A stretch of DNA of 64,000 nt from Sympetrum striolatum. Its lineage: Eukaryota > Arthropoda > Insecta > Odonata > Libellulidae. The notes beneath the pieces were generated by a model. It was not told the DNA's origin. It searched no databases and worked only from the letters and a program-made list of their open reading frames with translations. Below, one piece after another: positions 10,896 to 21,357 of this stretch (positions are counted from its first letter, which is position 1; every line of letters begins with the position of its first letter). The position numbers were made by a program, and so were the translations under genes. Where the stretch lies: positions 100,507,657 to 100,571,656 of the forward strand of contig OX388343.1 of the NCBI GenBank assembly GCA_947579665.1, written 5' to 3'.

Positions 10896-11125
10896 ATTTC
10901 GCAGCTTTTTCAGCTTAGAGTTAGCTTGAAATTGCGTCACTCCCTGCAACTTCTACCTAATTATTCTTCGATTACTTCTTCTACTTATAAGATTTTATAA
11001 AAATAACTGTATGATATATTTTACCATTTATAGCTCTTCGATAGTTGAATAAATAGTTTGAAAGAAATTACTTGGTTCCATTTTCGTGTATTAAGATATT
11101 TCTAATTTTTTCTTGCGCATTAGTA
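10896..11125 (-). pseudogene. Decayed second copy of the 5' part of the unrecognised open frame
   Basis: This is similar to 16195-16440. Read on the minus strand it gives a broken version (three or more stops) of the acidic N-terminal part of the 172-codon frame at 15772-16290, for example SKNN and VAGSD beside SKNNYVDVAESD. With the Penelope-like sequence to its right it forms one block that occurs twice per unit. Function unknown. Confidence 0.5.
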
Positions 11126-12560
11126 AAAAATATCTATTTCAACATTAAAGAAGCTCTTCTCAAATCGATGATTATTGTAGAATGAGAAACTTCACCTCTC
11201 TGAATATAACCCTTTTTCCCCGTGCCCTTATGGACCTCCAAAAAATACATAAAGAAGACATCCTTATCTTCCCAGTGGTTTCCAACATTTCTTCTCCGTG
11301 TCATAAGCTGGCCACTGAATTTAATCATTTAATTGCAAATTTAAATGATTTTATGCCTTTACATTGTGTGAGAAACTTAGTGGAATTTGCACGTAAAGTG
11401 AAAGACTTGAAATTTCCTAACAATGCAAAACTCTTTCGATGTTTATAACTCTTTTACCAGAGTTCTTTGTGTCTGTTGCTTAGTTGGAAAGGTTACTAAA
11501 AAGGAACAATTCGGAGGAAGTAGTTACTAGTAACCTGTTGTCGTTGGTGAATGTGTGTTTAAAGAAAACTTTTTTTCAGTTCCACAGTGGTTTTTATGAA
11601 CAAAAAGATGGTCTTACCAACAGCTAATACAGAAACTGTTTAATTCAAATTCCCATTTGATGAAATTTATTTTATGCCGGTTTTGGTACGTTAATCATAT
11701 CTTTTATTTTTGGGGCGGGAAAACCCGACAACTCTCTTCCTTCATCTCTATCCTGGATTGTATCTATCCTAGTATTTCATTTTTCCATGAAATTGAAACT
11801 AATAATACCTTGAACTTTATTGACCTCACCCTACGTCTAGTTAATCAAAAATTGAATTCAATGTTTATAATTATATTATTATACAGAAAATCAACTTATA
11901 CTAACAGTTCCATCCCCTTTACTTCCAATCACCTCTACTCACATAAGCTCGCCGCTTTTCACTGCCTTATCCACAGACTATTTAATATTTTCTTGATCTA
12001 CTATAAATTTACTTCGCGAGCTCAAAACTATTAAAGAAATAGCTGTTGCAAATGGTTATCCACCTACTTAAATAAATAAATAGTTTCAACGGAAAGAAAG
12101 ACGCATCATCGACAATCGACTTTTTCCTCTTGCATCCCAATCTCTGATGGTTTCCCCACGACGTGTTGTCCATCCGTTTTAAGATAGTATTTCGTATAAA
12201 CTTGCCAATTGCTTCAAAATATTCAATATTGTTCCAGTTTTTCGAAATAATAACTTAAGGAAATTTTTATGTCTTCAAAACGACAATGTAAAACGTTTTT
12301 ATAAATCCGGCGTCTATAAAATAATTTGCAACACTTGCAAATCTCTCTACATCCGTCGTGCTTCCCTAAATTTTAAAGTTTACATTAAAGAGCAGTTCAA
12401 TGCATTCATCATTGCTTCACCTTATTCCCACTTTGCGAAATCCCTTAACGTAAACAAACTTTCTAGCAATTTTTCGCCCGACATTTTCCATTTTGAAGAT
12501 AATGATAAACACATTTGAACAAGATTATTCGATACTTTGTATAAACGTAATTGCTCTCTC
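11126..12560 (+). pseudogene. Penelope-like element: RT plus GIY-YIG endonuclease, copy A
   Basis: Broken plus-strand frames follow the order of a Penelope-like element. LQKIHKEDILIF (11236-11271) with VVSNISSPCHKLA is the N-terminal RT block. LLSLVNVCLKKTFFQF and GFYEQKDGLT lie near 11540-11625. FWYVNHIF (around 11681-11704) sits where the catalytic YVDD should be, so both aspartates are lost. NTLNFIDLTLR, YRKSTYTNSSIPF and SNHLYSHKLAAFHCLIHRL (to about 11990) are typical of the family. SGVYKIICNTCKSLYIRRAS (12306-12365) is a GIY-YIG core with YIR for YIG. A segment after GLT (usually MGSPLSP) is missing. This is the only copy in the window that keeps the RT C-terminal half and the endonuclease. 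Confidence 0.75.
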
Positions 12561-12782
12561 AATAATGAATATATTTTTCAAACCCCCTCTCCTCAACCTC
12601 AACATTGTCAATAGCTTAATTTCACCTGGAATTGCTTCTCGGAAACAAATGTTTTTCTTTGAAGTAACTGATTCTATTATTCGTAACAATTTAAAAACAT
12701 TTTCCTTTGACATGCGTGTAAAATTCCGGAATACATTTACATCATGCTGAGGTTCTCATACGGTCTTATCTTTCGAATATAA

Positions 12783-13600
12783 TAGTATGAGTGTTAAGTA
12801 CAACCAGTACAACAAACGGCTCAGTCGTCGGGGTAACACTGCTTGTTTACTCATACAAAATCCTGCGTATTTTCCGTCTTTTTCCTTCAAATTCTCGTAT
12901 TCGGAATCTTCATTCGATTTTCTTTCTTCTGGTCTTCAACTCGACTTCGTACGACCATTATTTCTCATTTCATTCCGTAAAAGAAAAAATGTCTGCAATC
13001 GATCAAAACGAACTATACGTGCATTTCTCATACGAGAGACGATTTGAGTCGTGTAGAGTCGAACCAAGGATACTCTGAACACACTAAATTTACTAATATG
13101 TAACACTCGATTGGACCTTTGAAACGACTCCCATATAATTTATAATCCCATCCTATGCTTGGAAGAGCACGGAATTAATGTTCGAACCGTTCTCCCGTGT
13201 ATTTCTAACGGGAGATACATAAATATGTATACACATCGGTGTGTATAATATAAGATTATGACATTGAAACTTTAAACGCCATTTAAGTAGAGATGCTGTT
13301 TACTGTATAACGTTGAATACTCTAATCTCGACTACCGTTCGACGAGTATTCCTCAAATTTTATTAAATTACGTAAAATAATACCAAAAGGTCACTATTCA
13401 AAAATATATCTCAACTTATTGGAAAAAAACTTTATAACTCTGACATTGACGTTACATTTTTCTTTGATTGAAATCAAATTCATCCCCTCTTTGTAAAAAC
13501 AAGTTCGAATTTTTTTATTTTTCGATCGTCAACGGCTCCTTAATGTTGTTGAAATAAGCAATTTTGTATTTCAATTTCGGCTGGATATCGTTTGAGTAGG
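12783..13600. other. Conserved non-genic block after the Penelope-like element, copy A
   Basis: Matches 29650-30440 in B and 48890-49670 in C. The minus strand has a frame of ~84 codons in B (29691-29945) and C (48925-49182) containing NEMRNNGRTKSSLRPEER and KDGKYAGFCMSKQAV; in copy A it is interrupted by a stop. The wording is not low-complexity, but I recognise no family and see no start or splice context. Confidence 0.4.
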
Positions 13601-14505
13601 CCAATGCCCATATCCTAACGCTTTTTTTAAATATAAATTTTCAACTTAGTGAGGTATTTTACATCTTATTTATGTATATTCTTCAAAGACATTTTACGTT
13701 TTAAATAAAAATACATTCATTTATATGGCTTTTAAAATTCGTAACGTTTGAGCTAATATTTTCAAGATGAAAATTCCAGAACTTTAGCAAATACACGATT
13801 ATCTTTGGGCATCCATTTTGCATCTTATTTACAAATAATTATCAAAGATATTTTACAGTTGAAACAAGAAGATCTATCTAGTTGTATATAGTTGTAAAAT
13901 TCGTATCGCTTGAGCAAATAATTTCCCGGATAAAATTTCCAGAAATTACGCTTTAATAAATTATATACGATTATAAGGAATTGTTTCTGATATAAAAATT
14001 CCAGGACATGCATGTATATTATAATCATCATTCATTTATGTGTCCATATGATTATTTATGAATTTATTATTAATATATATGTATAAGTTGTTAAAATGAA
14101 CGATTCCTTTTATTTTTCAACGTCGGCTGGAAAATATAAGCAGGACAATGTAGAACCTCGAAAGCTTTTTTTTTTAAATAAAATTTCACCTCTGAGCGGC
14201 CATTTTCCATCTCATTTAATAGTATTCTTGAAAGTTATTTTACAGATAAAACAAGAATATATTCATCTATATTGGTCATAAGATTCGTATGGTTTGAACC
14301 AATAATTTCCGAGATAATAATTCCATAACTTTAGCGAATACACGATTATCTTTCGATCTTATTTCTAAATGTTCTTCAAAGATATTTTACGAGTGAAACA
14401 AGAACTATATTGGTCATCTATATTGGTTGTAATATTCGTATCGTTTGGATGAATCATTTTTAGATAAAAATTCTGAAGTTTTAGCATATGTATATCAGAC
14501 CATTA
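13601..14505. repeat. Degenerate ~160 bp tandem repeats, copy A
   Basis: Words such as TTCAAAGATATTTTAC, ATTCATCTATATTGG, ATTCGTATCGTTTGAG, AAAATTCCAGAACTTTAGC and ACGATTATCTTTG recur in order roughly every 150-165 bp, about five to six times, with heavy decay. Compared with B and C, this copy lacks ~110 bp of one monomer near 13965. No protein recognised. Confidence 0.65.
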
Positions 14506-14529
14506 AAGGTGTGTGTATACACTTAACGC

Positions 14530-14815
14530 GGAATGGGTTGTCATCATCATAGAGAAATCATAGCATCTGATAAAGGCGTTTCAAGTCCGCACTCAAAAAA
14601 ACCACTTTCTTATTTTTGGCCAGCTTTTTTCGATTCCAGCCCACTGTGCGACGTCGGAGGATACAGGTAATTCTCGTAGTAGTAATGTTAAAAATGCTTC
14701 GACAGCTTAGGTCATTTCGCACATTGGCTCCCATCGGGAATCGAACCCGGGTTCGCTTTCACCAAAAGCAATCGCGCTGTCAATATGACTATCTTGGGTC
14801 CCAATTCAAGTAATT
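14530..14815 (-). repeat. tRNA-derived SINE-like repeat, copy A
   Basis: On the minus strand 14800-14722 reads like a tRNA: a weak A-box (TAGTCATATTGA) and a perfect B-box GGTTCGATTCC (14747-14737) in the context CCCGGGTTCGATTCCCG. The acceptor arms do not pair and there is no intact cloverleaf, so it is not a functional tRNA. The ~190 bp body running down to about 14530 is conserved in B and C. Confidence 0.6.
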
Positions 14816-15771
14816 ATAATTGTAGTCATTCTACGTAATATTCTATCTAACTATTGTACGTAAAATATCTTATTTGTGAACTCTATGTCGCGTTCTCAAT
14901 TACATATGAGATATGAAGTCAATTTAGGACAAGCAATTAATCTCAGCTTTCTCTCCCTTTTGCAGACGTTGCCAAATCTTTTTCTTTAATTAAAATTCGA
15001 GAAACTAAGTGGATTTCATTGTGGTAATTTCTATTTATAGAACTTCAGGTTTCATCATAATCTGTAAATCTTTTGTGTTAGAGAACATATCCGTCATATT
15101 CCCAACCCCTTTTGTTATAATCGGGGGCAAAAATACTGGGTACTAACTGTGACATTTGTACATACGATGACATTTTTACCGTGGTAATTTTACAGTGGCA
15201 TTTTTACCTGAGTTGATAATCTATAAAAAAGTTATTTACGAAATGAAAGTTAATAATATTTGTACAAAATAAAGCAAGGAAAAATTGTCACCAGATAACT
15301 ATAATAAGTTAAGTAATTCTGTATGAAATGCTACTGTAAATTCGAAGATATCCGCAGCGATCGGTTGTTCCCATGATGTCTTTCCACCGCAATGACTGAG
15401 GCTTTGAGGCGACGACATTTCGCCTAAGCAGCAGTAGGCTTCTTCAGGTCGAAGATTATAAGGGCATTCTTAATAAATAGATAATAAGTTCATTTTGCTG
15501 TTTCATAAGAATAAATTGCCGTTTAAATAAGTAAAGTAATAGTGAAGGAAAGGGTAAATTGCACATAAGGGCATGCACGCAGGAAAAATCGCAAGGAAAA
15601 GCGGACTTGAGAAAAGTCTGACTGGGCCGGGATTTTTTTAATAAATATGTTTATTTTCCTCAAAAATATTTACAACTAAATAAATGCAACTTTTCCAAAC
15701 ATTCGAGATACATTTTGCTTTGTAGCAGCTAAATGAAACAATATATCAATTTCAACTCCAAAACAATTTTT
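14816..15771. other. Non-coding stretch and 3' flank of the 172-codon frame
   Basis: No gene seen. Near the right end, downstream of the minus-strand frame, the sequence reads like a 3' untranslated region: on the minus strand AAAATAAA is followed by ATTTATTAAAAAAA (15662-15636). This would suit an old polyadenylated transcript end. A hammerhead-like motif lies inside at 15418-15447. Confidence 0.4.
15418..15447 (-). ncRNA. Possible degenerate hammerhead-ribozyme-like core, copy A
   Basis: On the minus strand CTGAAGA (15447-15441) is followed by a 5-bp stem GCCTA/TAGGC (15439-15435 with 15426-15422), an 8-nt loop, and GAAA (15421-15418). This resembles the CUGAUGA - stem II - GAAA core, but the U is A, there is one extra base before stem II, and stems I and III are not clear. 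Penelope-like elements are known to carry hammerheads, which makes the position suggestive. Weak call. Confidence 0.25.
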
Positions 15772-16290
15772 TTATATCAATCCTCGTAACCATATTTTAA
15801 CATTTTCGTTTTCTCCCTCCAGCTTATCTTTAACTTTTATTTGAAAGTTTTCCCATTTCCCTTCCCTGTTTTTTCTGCTCAACGTAACATACTTCACTAT
15901 GAGCCAGGTAAGACACTCTTGCTTAACTTTCGGGAGCATTGGTAACAACAGATTTCTATCTTCTATACCCCTCTCTCCAAAGGTATTTTATTCGGCCAGA
16001 AACCTTTTTGATGTTTTGCCAGTTATTATTACGGGTGACGAATCTATGGGTGTCGGTGTCACATTTGCCACAGATTTCACAATTTTTGTAGCTTTTTTGC
16101 CTATTTTATGTAACCTGGAATTCGTGGGATGGATGTTGTTAATCAAACAAAACATCTCCGATCTTTCTTTCATGGATATGAGCTTGGATATTATATTTCT
16201 CATCTTTCGCAGCTTTTCCTCGGCAGAGAGTTCGCTTGGAATTTCATCACTCTCTGCAACGTCTACATAATTATTCTTCGATCTCTTCTT
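15772..16290 (-). pseudogene. Unrecognised 172-codon frame with splice-acceptor-like 5' end, copy A
   Basis: The minus strand is open over 173 codons except for one internal stop (TAA where B and C have TTA). The product is charged: KKRSKNNYVDVAESDEIPSE, SAEEKLRKMRNIISKLISMK, then NVTPTPIDSSPVIITGKTSK, LNTFGERGIEDRNLLLPM and a lysine/glutamate-rich end with ENENVKIWLRGLI. Just upstream is TTTTTAATAG, an acceptor-like pyrimidine tract plus AG, directly after in-frame stops. Together with the poly(A)-like 3' flank this suggests a captured terminal exon or a TE accessory gene. No family is recognised. B and C carry the same frame with other lesions. Confidence 0.45.
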
Positions 16291-16444
16291 CTATTAAAAA
16301 GATTTTGTAAGACTAATTGTATGATTTTTTTACCATTTATAGCTCTTCGATAGTTGTCTAAAGTATACCGAATGGTGTGAAAGAAATTCCATGGTTCCTA
16401 TTTTGAACAACATATTAATATATATGCTATTTTTATTTTTTTAA

Positions 16445-16660
16445 AGTTTCTATTGCCTCTCATCAGTGAAGTCCTCCCAAGTTCAAATGAACTTGTCACA
16501 AGGAGCTCCACCGAAGCAACAGTAACTTACGAACACGCAAAACCATTCCCCGAACGGAAAAATCCAACTCAGTCGGGGTTAGAACCCGGAACATTGGGGC
16601 AGGAGTGATAGCTCAGATGGCGTGCTATCGACTCAGCCACCAAGGTCGGATGATATCAAA
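16445..16660 (-). repeat. SINE-like insertion with tRNA-like head and stem-loop, copy A
   Basis: It interrupts sequence that is continuous in the related block at 10896-11430, so it is an insertion. On the minus strand it has an A-box-like TGGCTGAGTCGA (16639-16628) and a B-box GGTTCTAACCC (16586-16576) about 40 bases later. A body follows with a fold-back region (16452-16520) containing paired ATTGC/GCAAC and GTGAAG/CTCCAC segments. The same body occurs without the tRNA-like head in the DDE transposon of copy C (45118-45186). Confidence 0.55.
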
Positions 16661-17010
16661 ATATGTACTTTAACATTAAAGAAGCTCTGTTCAAATCGAT
16701 GAATATTAAAGGCCGAGAAACTTCTCCTGTCTGAATCCAACCCTTTACCCCTCGCCTTCATGGCCTTCCAAAAAATACAATAGGAAGACATCCTTATCCT
16801 CCCAGTGGTTTCTAACATTTCTTCCCCGTGTCATAAGCTGGCCACTGACTATAACCATTTAATTGCAAATTTATCAGACTATGCCTAAGGATTGTGTGAA
16901 AAACTCAGTGGAATTTGCACTTAAAGGGAAAAATAATTGAAATTTCCGCTAAAATTTCAAGGAAAAAATTTACCCTGTAATTTCGTAGCTAATTCTTTTC
17001 ACTGTGTACT
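16661..17010 (+). pseudogene. Second Penelope-like RT fragment, copy A
   Basis: Collinear with 11126-11440. Plus-strand frames give RLHGLPKNT, EDILILPVVSNISSPCHKLA and KDCVKNSVEFAL, the N-terminal RT block of the Penelope-like family. The element stops soon after, before the catalytic motifs, so it is a 5' fragment. Confidence 0.65.
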
Positions 17011-19797
17011 TTACTAGTACCTGCTGCATATCCCGCCCTAGGTTTATATTCGACTCGATTACTTTTCCCAGTTTTTTGGAATAAAATAAGGTACCTCGGC
17101 TTATAATGAGGTCGGCTTATATTCGCGTATAAAAAGTTCTTTCACAAATACTGCTAGTGAGACTATTAAAATATCGGCTATTCTGTTCCACATTTAAGGG
17201 GAAATATTACGACTTGAGGAGAAAACTTTAAAATTCGATTTGTGTTACGGTTGCCGCAGTGAGGTTCTATGTTCTTGCCCCAGCCATGACAGTATTTTTG
17301 ACTTCTTGTACCACCTGAATATTGTATCTTTATTTTCATCTCTGTGTAGAATTGATTGAAAGAAATTTATTTTCACTTGAACTGTTTTTATTGCAAAAGG
17401 AAGCGTCTATCTTCATTTTCAATATTTTTGAGAGCGAGTGTATGTCCCTTTTTTTCTCCAAGAAAATAAACATTTTGGATATGATCTTTCTAAACTCATA
17501 GAGCAAAAGCATAATTCAATTTTCGTGCAAGTGAACTCCCGTGCAACTTGCGCGGCTCAAAAATAATATTTATTTCATCATAACTCACGATAATTCACTG
17601 TCTGCTGAGGCTGAAAATTAAATGCGTAACTTAACTCCAACTCAGAGGCATAATTTCACTCTAAAGACGGTGTAAACCGCATCACACATCAGTGTAATTT
17701 AACTAGTGAATCCGAAAGACTTCTGAAACGATTAATATCTCTAAGAATTTGAAGCGCAATCGATATTAAGATTTGACCAACTTAATTATACATCATTAAA
17801 TAGTTTTGTCTCGAAAAGGGATGAGTCGTTTGAGCTCTCTTTCCCCTTGATTAGTTTGACCTGACCACCGATAAGAATATTCCATTGTGCAATTAGACTG
17901 AATGTTTCAGCCTGTTTTTCTGGTGGCTATTCTATCCCTTTGGGTAGTAGATAAGGAGTGACGTGGAAGGTGGATTTCGCAGAAAGGAAATACAGAAATG
18001 CTTTGTGTGTAGTCATGTATTTGGCCTGCATTTTCAGTTCTACACGTGCAATCGAGTTGTTCACATCGAAAACGCATCTTTCAGAGGACTTACCTATATC
18101 AGCATAGTGCAAATACGTGTTTAGTGCTCTATCATTATGAAATTGAACTTCCAGTTTTTCTTGCTTAACATACAAGGACTTTAGCCGGTTTAGGAAGTGC
18201 TGCGGAAAATAATTCGAGTGTCATGCAATTGCCATAATAAATATTGTGGAATTGGGACTGCTGTGCTTACTTCTGAAATATCGTTAATTCTCAAAGTACA
18301 CTTAATCCACTCAGTTAACGGAGAGTGTTAGGCAAAAGAGTATACATGTTAAGAGGTGTTGCTTTTGTGAACGAAAATGGATATATTGAAGTTGAGCAAT
18401 TACTTGGAAAATTGTTCTTTTTTCCGTCACCAGTGGTCATCAGATAAGTTGTAATGTTTTTGCTCAAATAAAGTTTTTATAACGAGAGCTGTGATTTGTT
18501 ATTAAAAAGCATTATTTGAGGAAATTTTACGAGGTAAGAAGATATTATCAATTGCATCTTTGCGAGGTACTTCATGCCGTATTTTTGAAACAAATTGCTA
18601 TTTTCTAACTGTAAATATATCAAGTGACTGATCATAATTCTCACCTTCTTTCCATTTTTTTTAATGAAAGTTATTCTTGCTTCAGTTGATCTGAACAGAA
18701 AATTCGTGGAAACTAATTTCCTATCGTGCTTTAAATTTATGTGTATGCCAGGATTTGATTTCTAAGGAAACTAACGCATATTACGGAAGTTCCAGTAATT
18801 CGCTTTTTATTGTGTCACAATGTTATTAAACAAAAAGACCTTAAATTTAATAATGCAATAGCTGATATAATGACGATATGCAGATTTTATCTAATCACAT
18901 AACGGCTCAAGTAAAAAAGTAATTCTTTACAATTGAGTATTTTCTGCTGAAATATCCGAACTTAAATTGCTCATACCTCTTGTATAGTTTTATCTAGAGA
19001 TAACGCTGTAAGCTATTAATTTTAGTTTCAGCATAATAGTTGTTTAAATAAATGTGGCTACGATGAAGTCAAATTGCTATTCATTTAATTATATATCCAA
19101 ACAATCTAATTAAAACATTTTGTCTAGAATTCATTATTATTTAAAACAAGATTTTTAAACACATCCCTTTGTTTTTTTAAATCAAAGTTGTTCATAATTA
19201 AAATAGACTTTCATTTGACAGCACTACGAAAGTCGTTTTCGGCCTTTTTCTTGATATTTAATTTGGAAGCTTTGATTTAAACCATTAACTCTTTTGAGCG
19301 ATATAATTTAAAACACGATTTTCAAATATATCTATTTGTTGTTTTAAATGCAATATGGTTAAAATGAAAACAGGTTTTATTTTGATTAACATCACGACTA
19401 CTTAAGTCGTTTTCTTTCTATTTTCTTGAATGTAAATAATGTTGAAATAAACTTTTGATTGTAGAACATTTTGAGGTATACTTCTACTTACAATGGGCGG
19501 TATTATTTAAAAAACGATTTTTAATTACATTTAATTTTCATTGATATGAAAGTGGACTATAATGTATGTAGACTTTATTTTGACATGAAACACTAATTTC
19601 GAAATGCTATTTTTGGTATAATATATTATTTGATTATCATGAAACTTAATACAATGTATAGTTATTTTACAAACAATCTTATATAAAACGTGAAATTGTA
19701 AAAAGAAAACAGCTATTGGCAAATAAAGTAATCTGAAAAATAAAGAATAAATTAATATTTGCAAGAAAAGTCAGGAATAACAGGATAAGGACAACGT
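17011..19797. other. AT-rich non-genic tail of copy A
   Basis: No gene, RNA or complete element recognised. Near 17095-17135 CGGCTTATAATGAGG and CGGCTTATATTCGCG form a short imperfect direct repeat. A minus-strand frame of 82 codons (18175-17927) is present and identical in copy B but broken in C, so it is not treated as a gene. The end (19211-19790) matches 1-590. Confidence 0.6.
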
Positions 19798-19959
19798 GAG
19801 CCTTTCTTGGCTCATCTGTTAGTTCCTGGTTTTTAATTGTTGTTTGGTATACTTATGTATACTCTGATTTAAAAAACAATTATATACGAAATATTAAGCA
19901 AGACATAGAATGTTTGCTAACATTTAATATAATTTTTTCACCACTTATAAGAAGTCATT

Positions 19960-21357
19960 TAAAAATGTTCCTTAAGTCTCAATTTATAGACAAACTCTCT
20001 CTTTGGAGCTACAGCCCTATGTGAGCCTCCACCCAGATTAGCCTCCACTTCTCTTTCTTTTCCCTTTCATCTTCTCCATGTCCTCTATGAATTAGCCATC
20101 TCAATCTGGACCTTCCTCTCCGTCTAGTGGCATACAGTCTCCCTTCTATCACCACTGCTGTTTCATTCATCTTTTGTACATGGTGAACCATTATATTCTC
20201 TAAGATTTTATGAACCTAACTACAACATCCCCGTTTCATAATTGTCTTTAACTCCTTTATGGTTCTCCTTTGCCATAACCCATTCTCAATAACAGGTCCA
20301 CATGTTCTCTGCAATAGTATACTTTCAAATCTTACCAGGTCCATACTTTTGTGTTATTTTGTGTGTCCATTTTTATGTTCCATAGGTTAGGTACCTGTCT
20401 GGTGATTTATTTATATATTTGTATTTAAGTGTTTCTGTTTATTAACTTCCCATTGAGCATCTTCATATTTGCACTGTAAGTTTAATTCCTTGCTTGTACT
20501 CTTTCATGAATTCATATTATGCATTTTTGGAAGTTATATATTCTAGATATTAAAACTCTTCCACGCCTTCATATTTTGTGTTCTTTCTCCAACTCCTGGG
20601 TGACTCTAGGTTTGAGAGAAGAGTTCATAAGCATATATATAGTTTTACTGGTATGAACTATCAATCCCATTTGCTCTTTCTCTTTATTTGTTAAGTAATT
20701 ACTTAATGTTCCCCTTTGATCTATTTTTTTCTTCAGATTTGTGTAATCCTAGAATAAACAGTGTGGCCAATAGTCCATCTCCTTGTTTTAACCCAGTGCT
20801 GTATTCAAATTCATTTTATATTTGATTATGTATTTTTACTTTAGCCATGCTCTTCTTCAATGTTATTTGAATCAAAATAGTTAATAGTTATTTTGCAAAG
20901 TTATTTCCACCCATATATAAGGATGGTGTTCCACACAGTTAAAGCTTCCTTGATTGCTTTCAAAATAGTTATTTTGGATGTAATTTTAATATCCTCCATT
21001 GCTTCTCAGACTGATCCAGTTTTGCTATCAAATGCTTGTCTTAGTTTTTGCTATCAAATGCTTGTCTAAAATCTACAATAGCATATGCAGTTAAACATTA
21101 TGATCATAGAATTTATCTAAAATTTGTCTGATTGCATATAGTTGCTATATTATACTACTATTGGATCTACTCCCACACTGATATTCTCCAATTATCCTTT
21201 CAGTGTTTCTTTTATGATTCTAAAGAGTATGCTATATATAACAGTATCATTCATTTGTATTTCTCGAGAACCAGTTTATTTCCCTTTCTATATATTGGGC
21301 TTACAATTCCCATGCTCTATCCTTCTACCATTTTTCTGTTTCCTATATTATAAACTA
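19960..21357 (-). pseudogene. RTE-like relic, 3' part, copy B
   Basis: Holds the RT and C-terminus: GRLYATRRRGRSRLRW (20130-20070), GLKQGDGLLATLF near 20790 and VDFRQAFDS near 21070. A 30-40 bp tandem duplication around the motif-A region (21022-21066, CTATCAAATGCTTGTCT twice) breaks the frame. It shares with A a 103 bp stretch near 20885-20985 that C and D have lost between two AAAATAGTTATTT repeats. It ends at the Jockey-like insertion. Confidence 0.7.

Larger units (their letters stand above)
8484..19797. repeat. Large tandem unit, copy A (11.3 kb)
   Basis: Starts at GAGCCTTTCTTGGCTCATC, the same word that starts B (19798), C (36665) and D (56024). It is the shortest complete copy because it lacks both the Jockey/CR1-like insertion and the fold-back structure of B-D. 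It keeps a longer Penelope-like element and a longer 5' part of the RTE-like relic. It therefore preserves the oldest arrangement visible in the window. Confidence 0.9.

Noticed and set aside
11657..12034. Apparent stand-alone 125-residue protein
   Set aside because: It is an internal piece of the Penelope-like RT; its initiator is just a methionine in the RT frame near the YVNH box.
17085..17140. Short direct repeat CGGCTTATAATGAGG / CGGCTTATATTCG
   Set aside because: Only two imperfect copies, with no ends or duplication to define an element.
17927..18175. 82-codon minus-strand frame, identical in copies A and B
   Set aside because: Identity reflects a DNA-level conversion tract covering ~645 bp, not selection on protein. 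Copy C has an in-frame TGA and no family is recognised.
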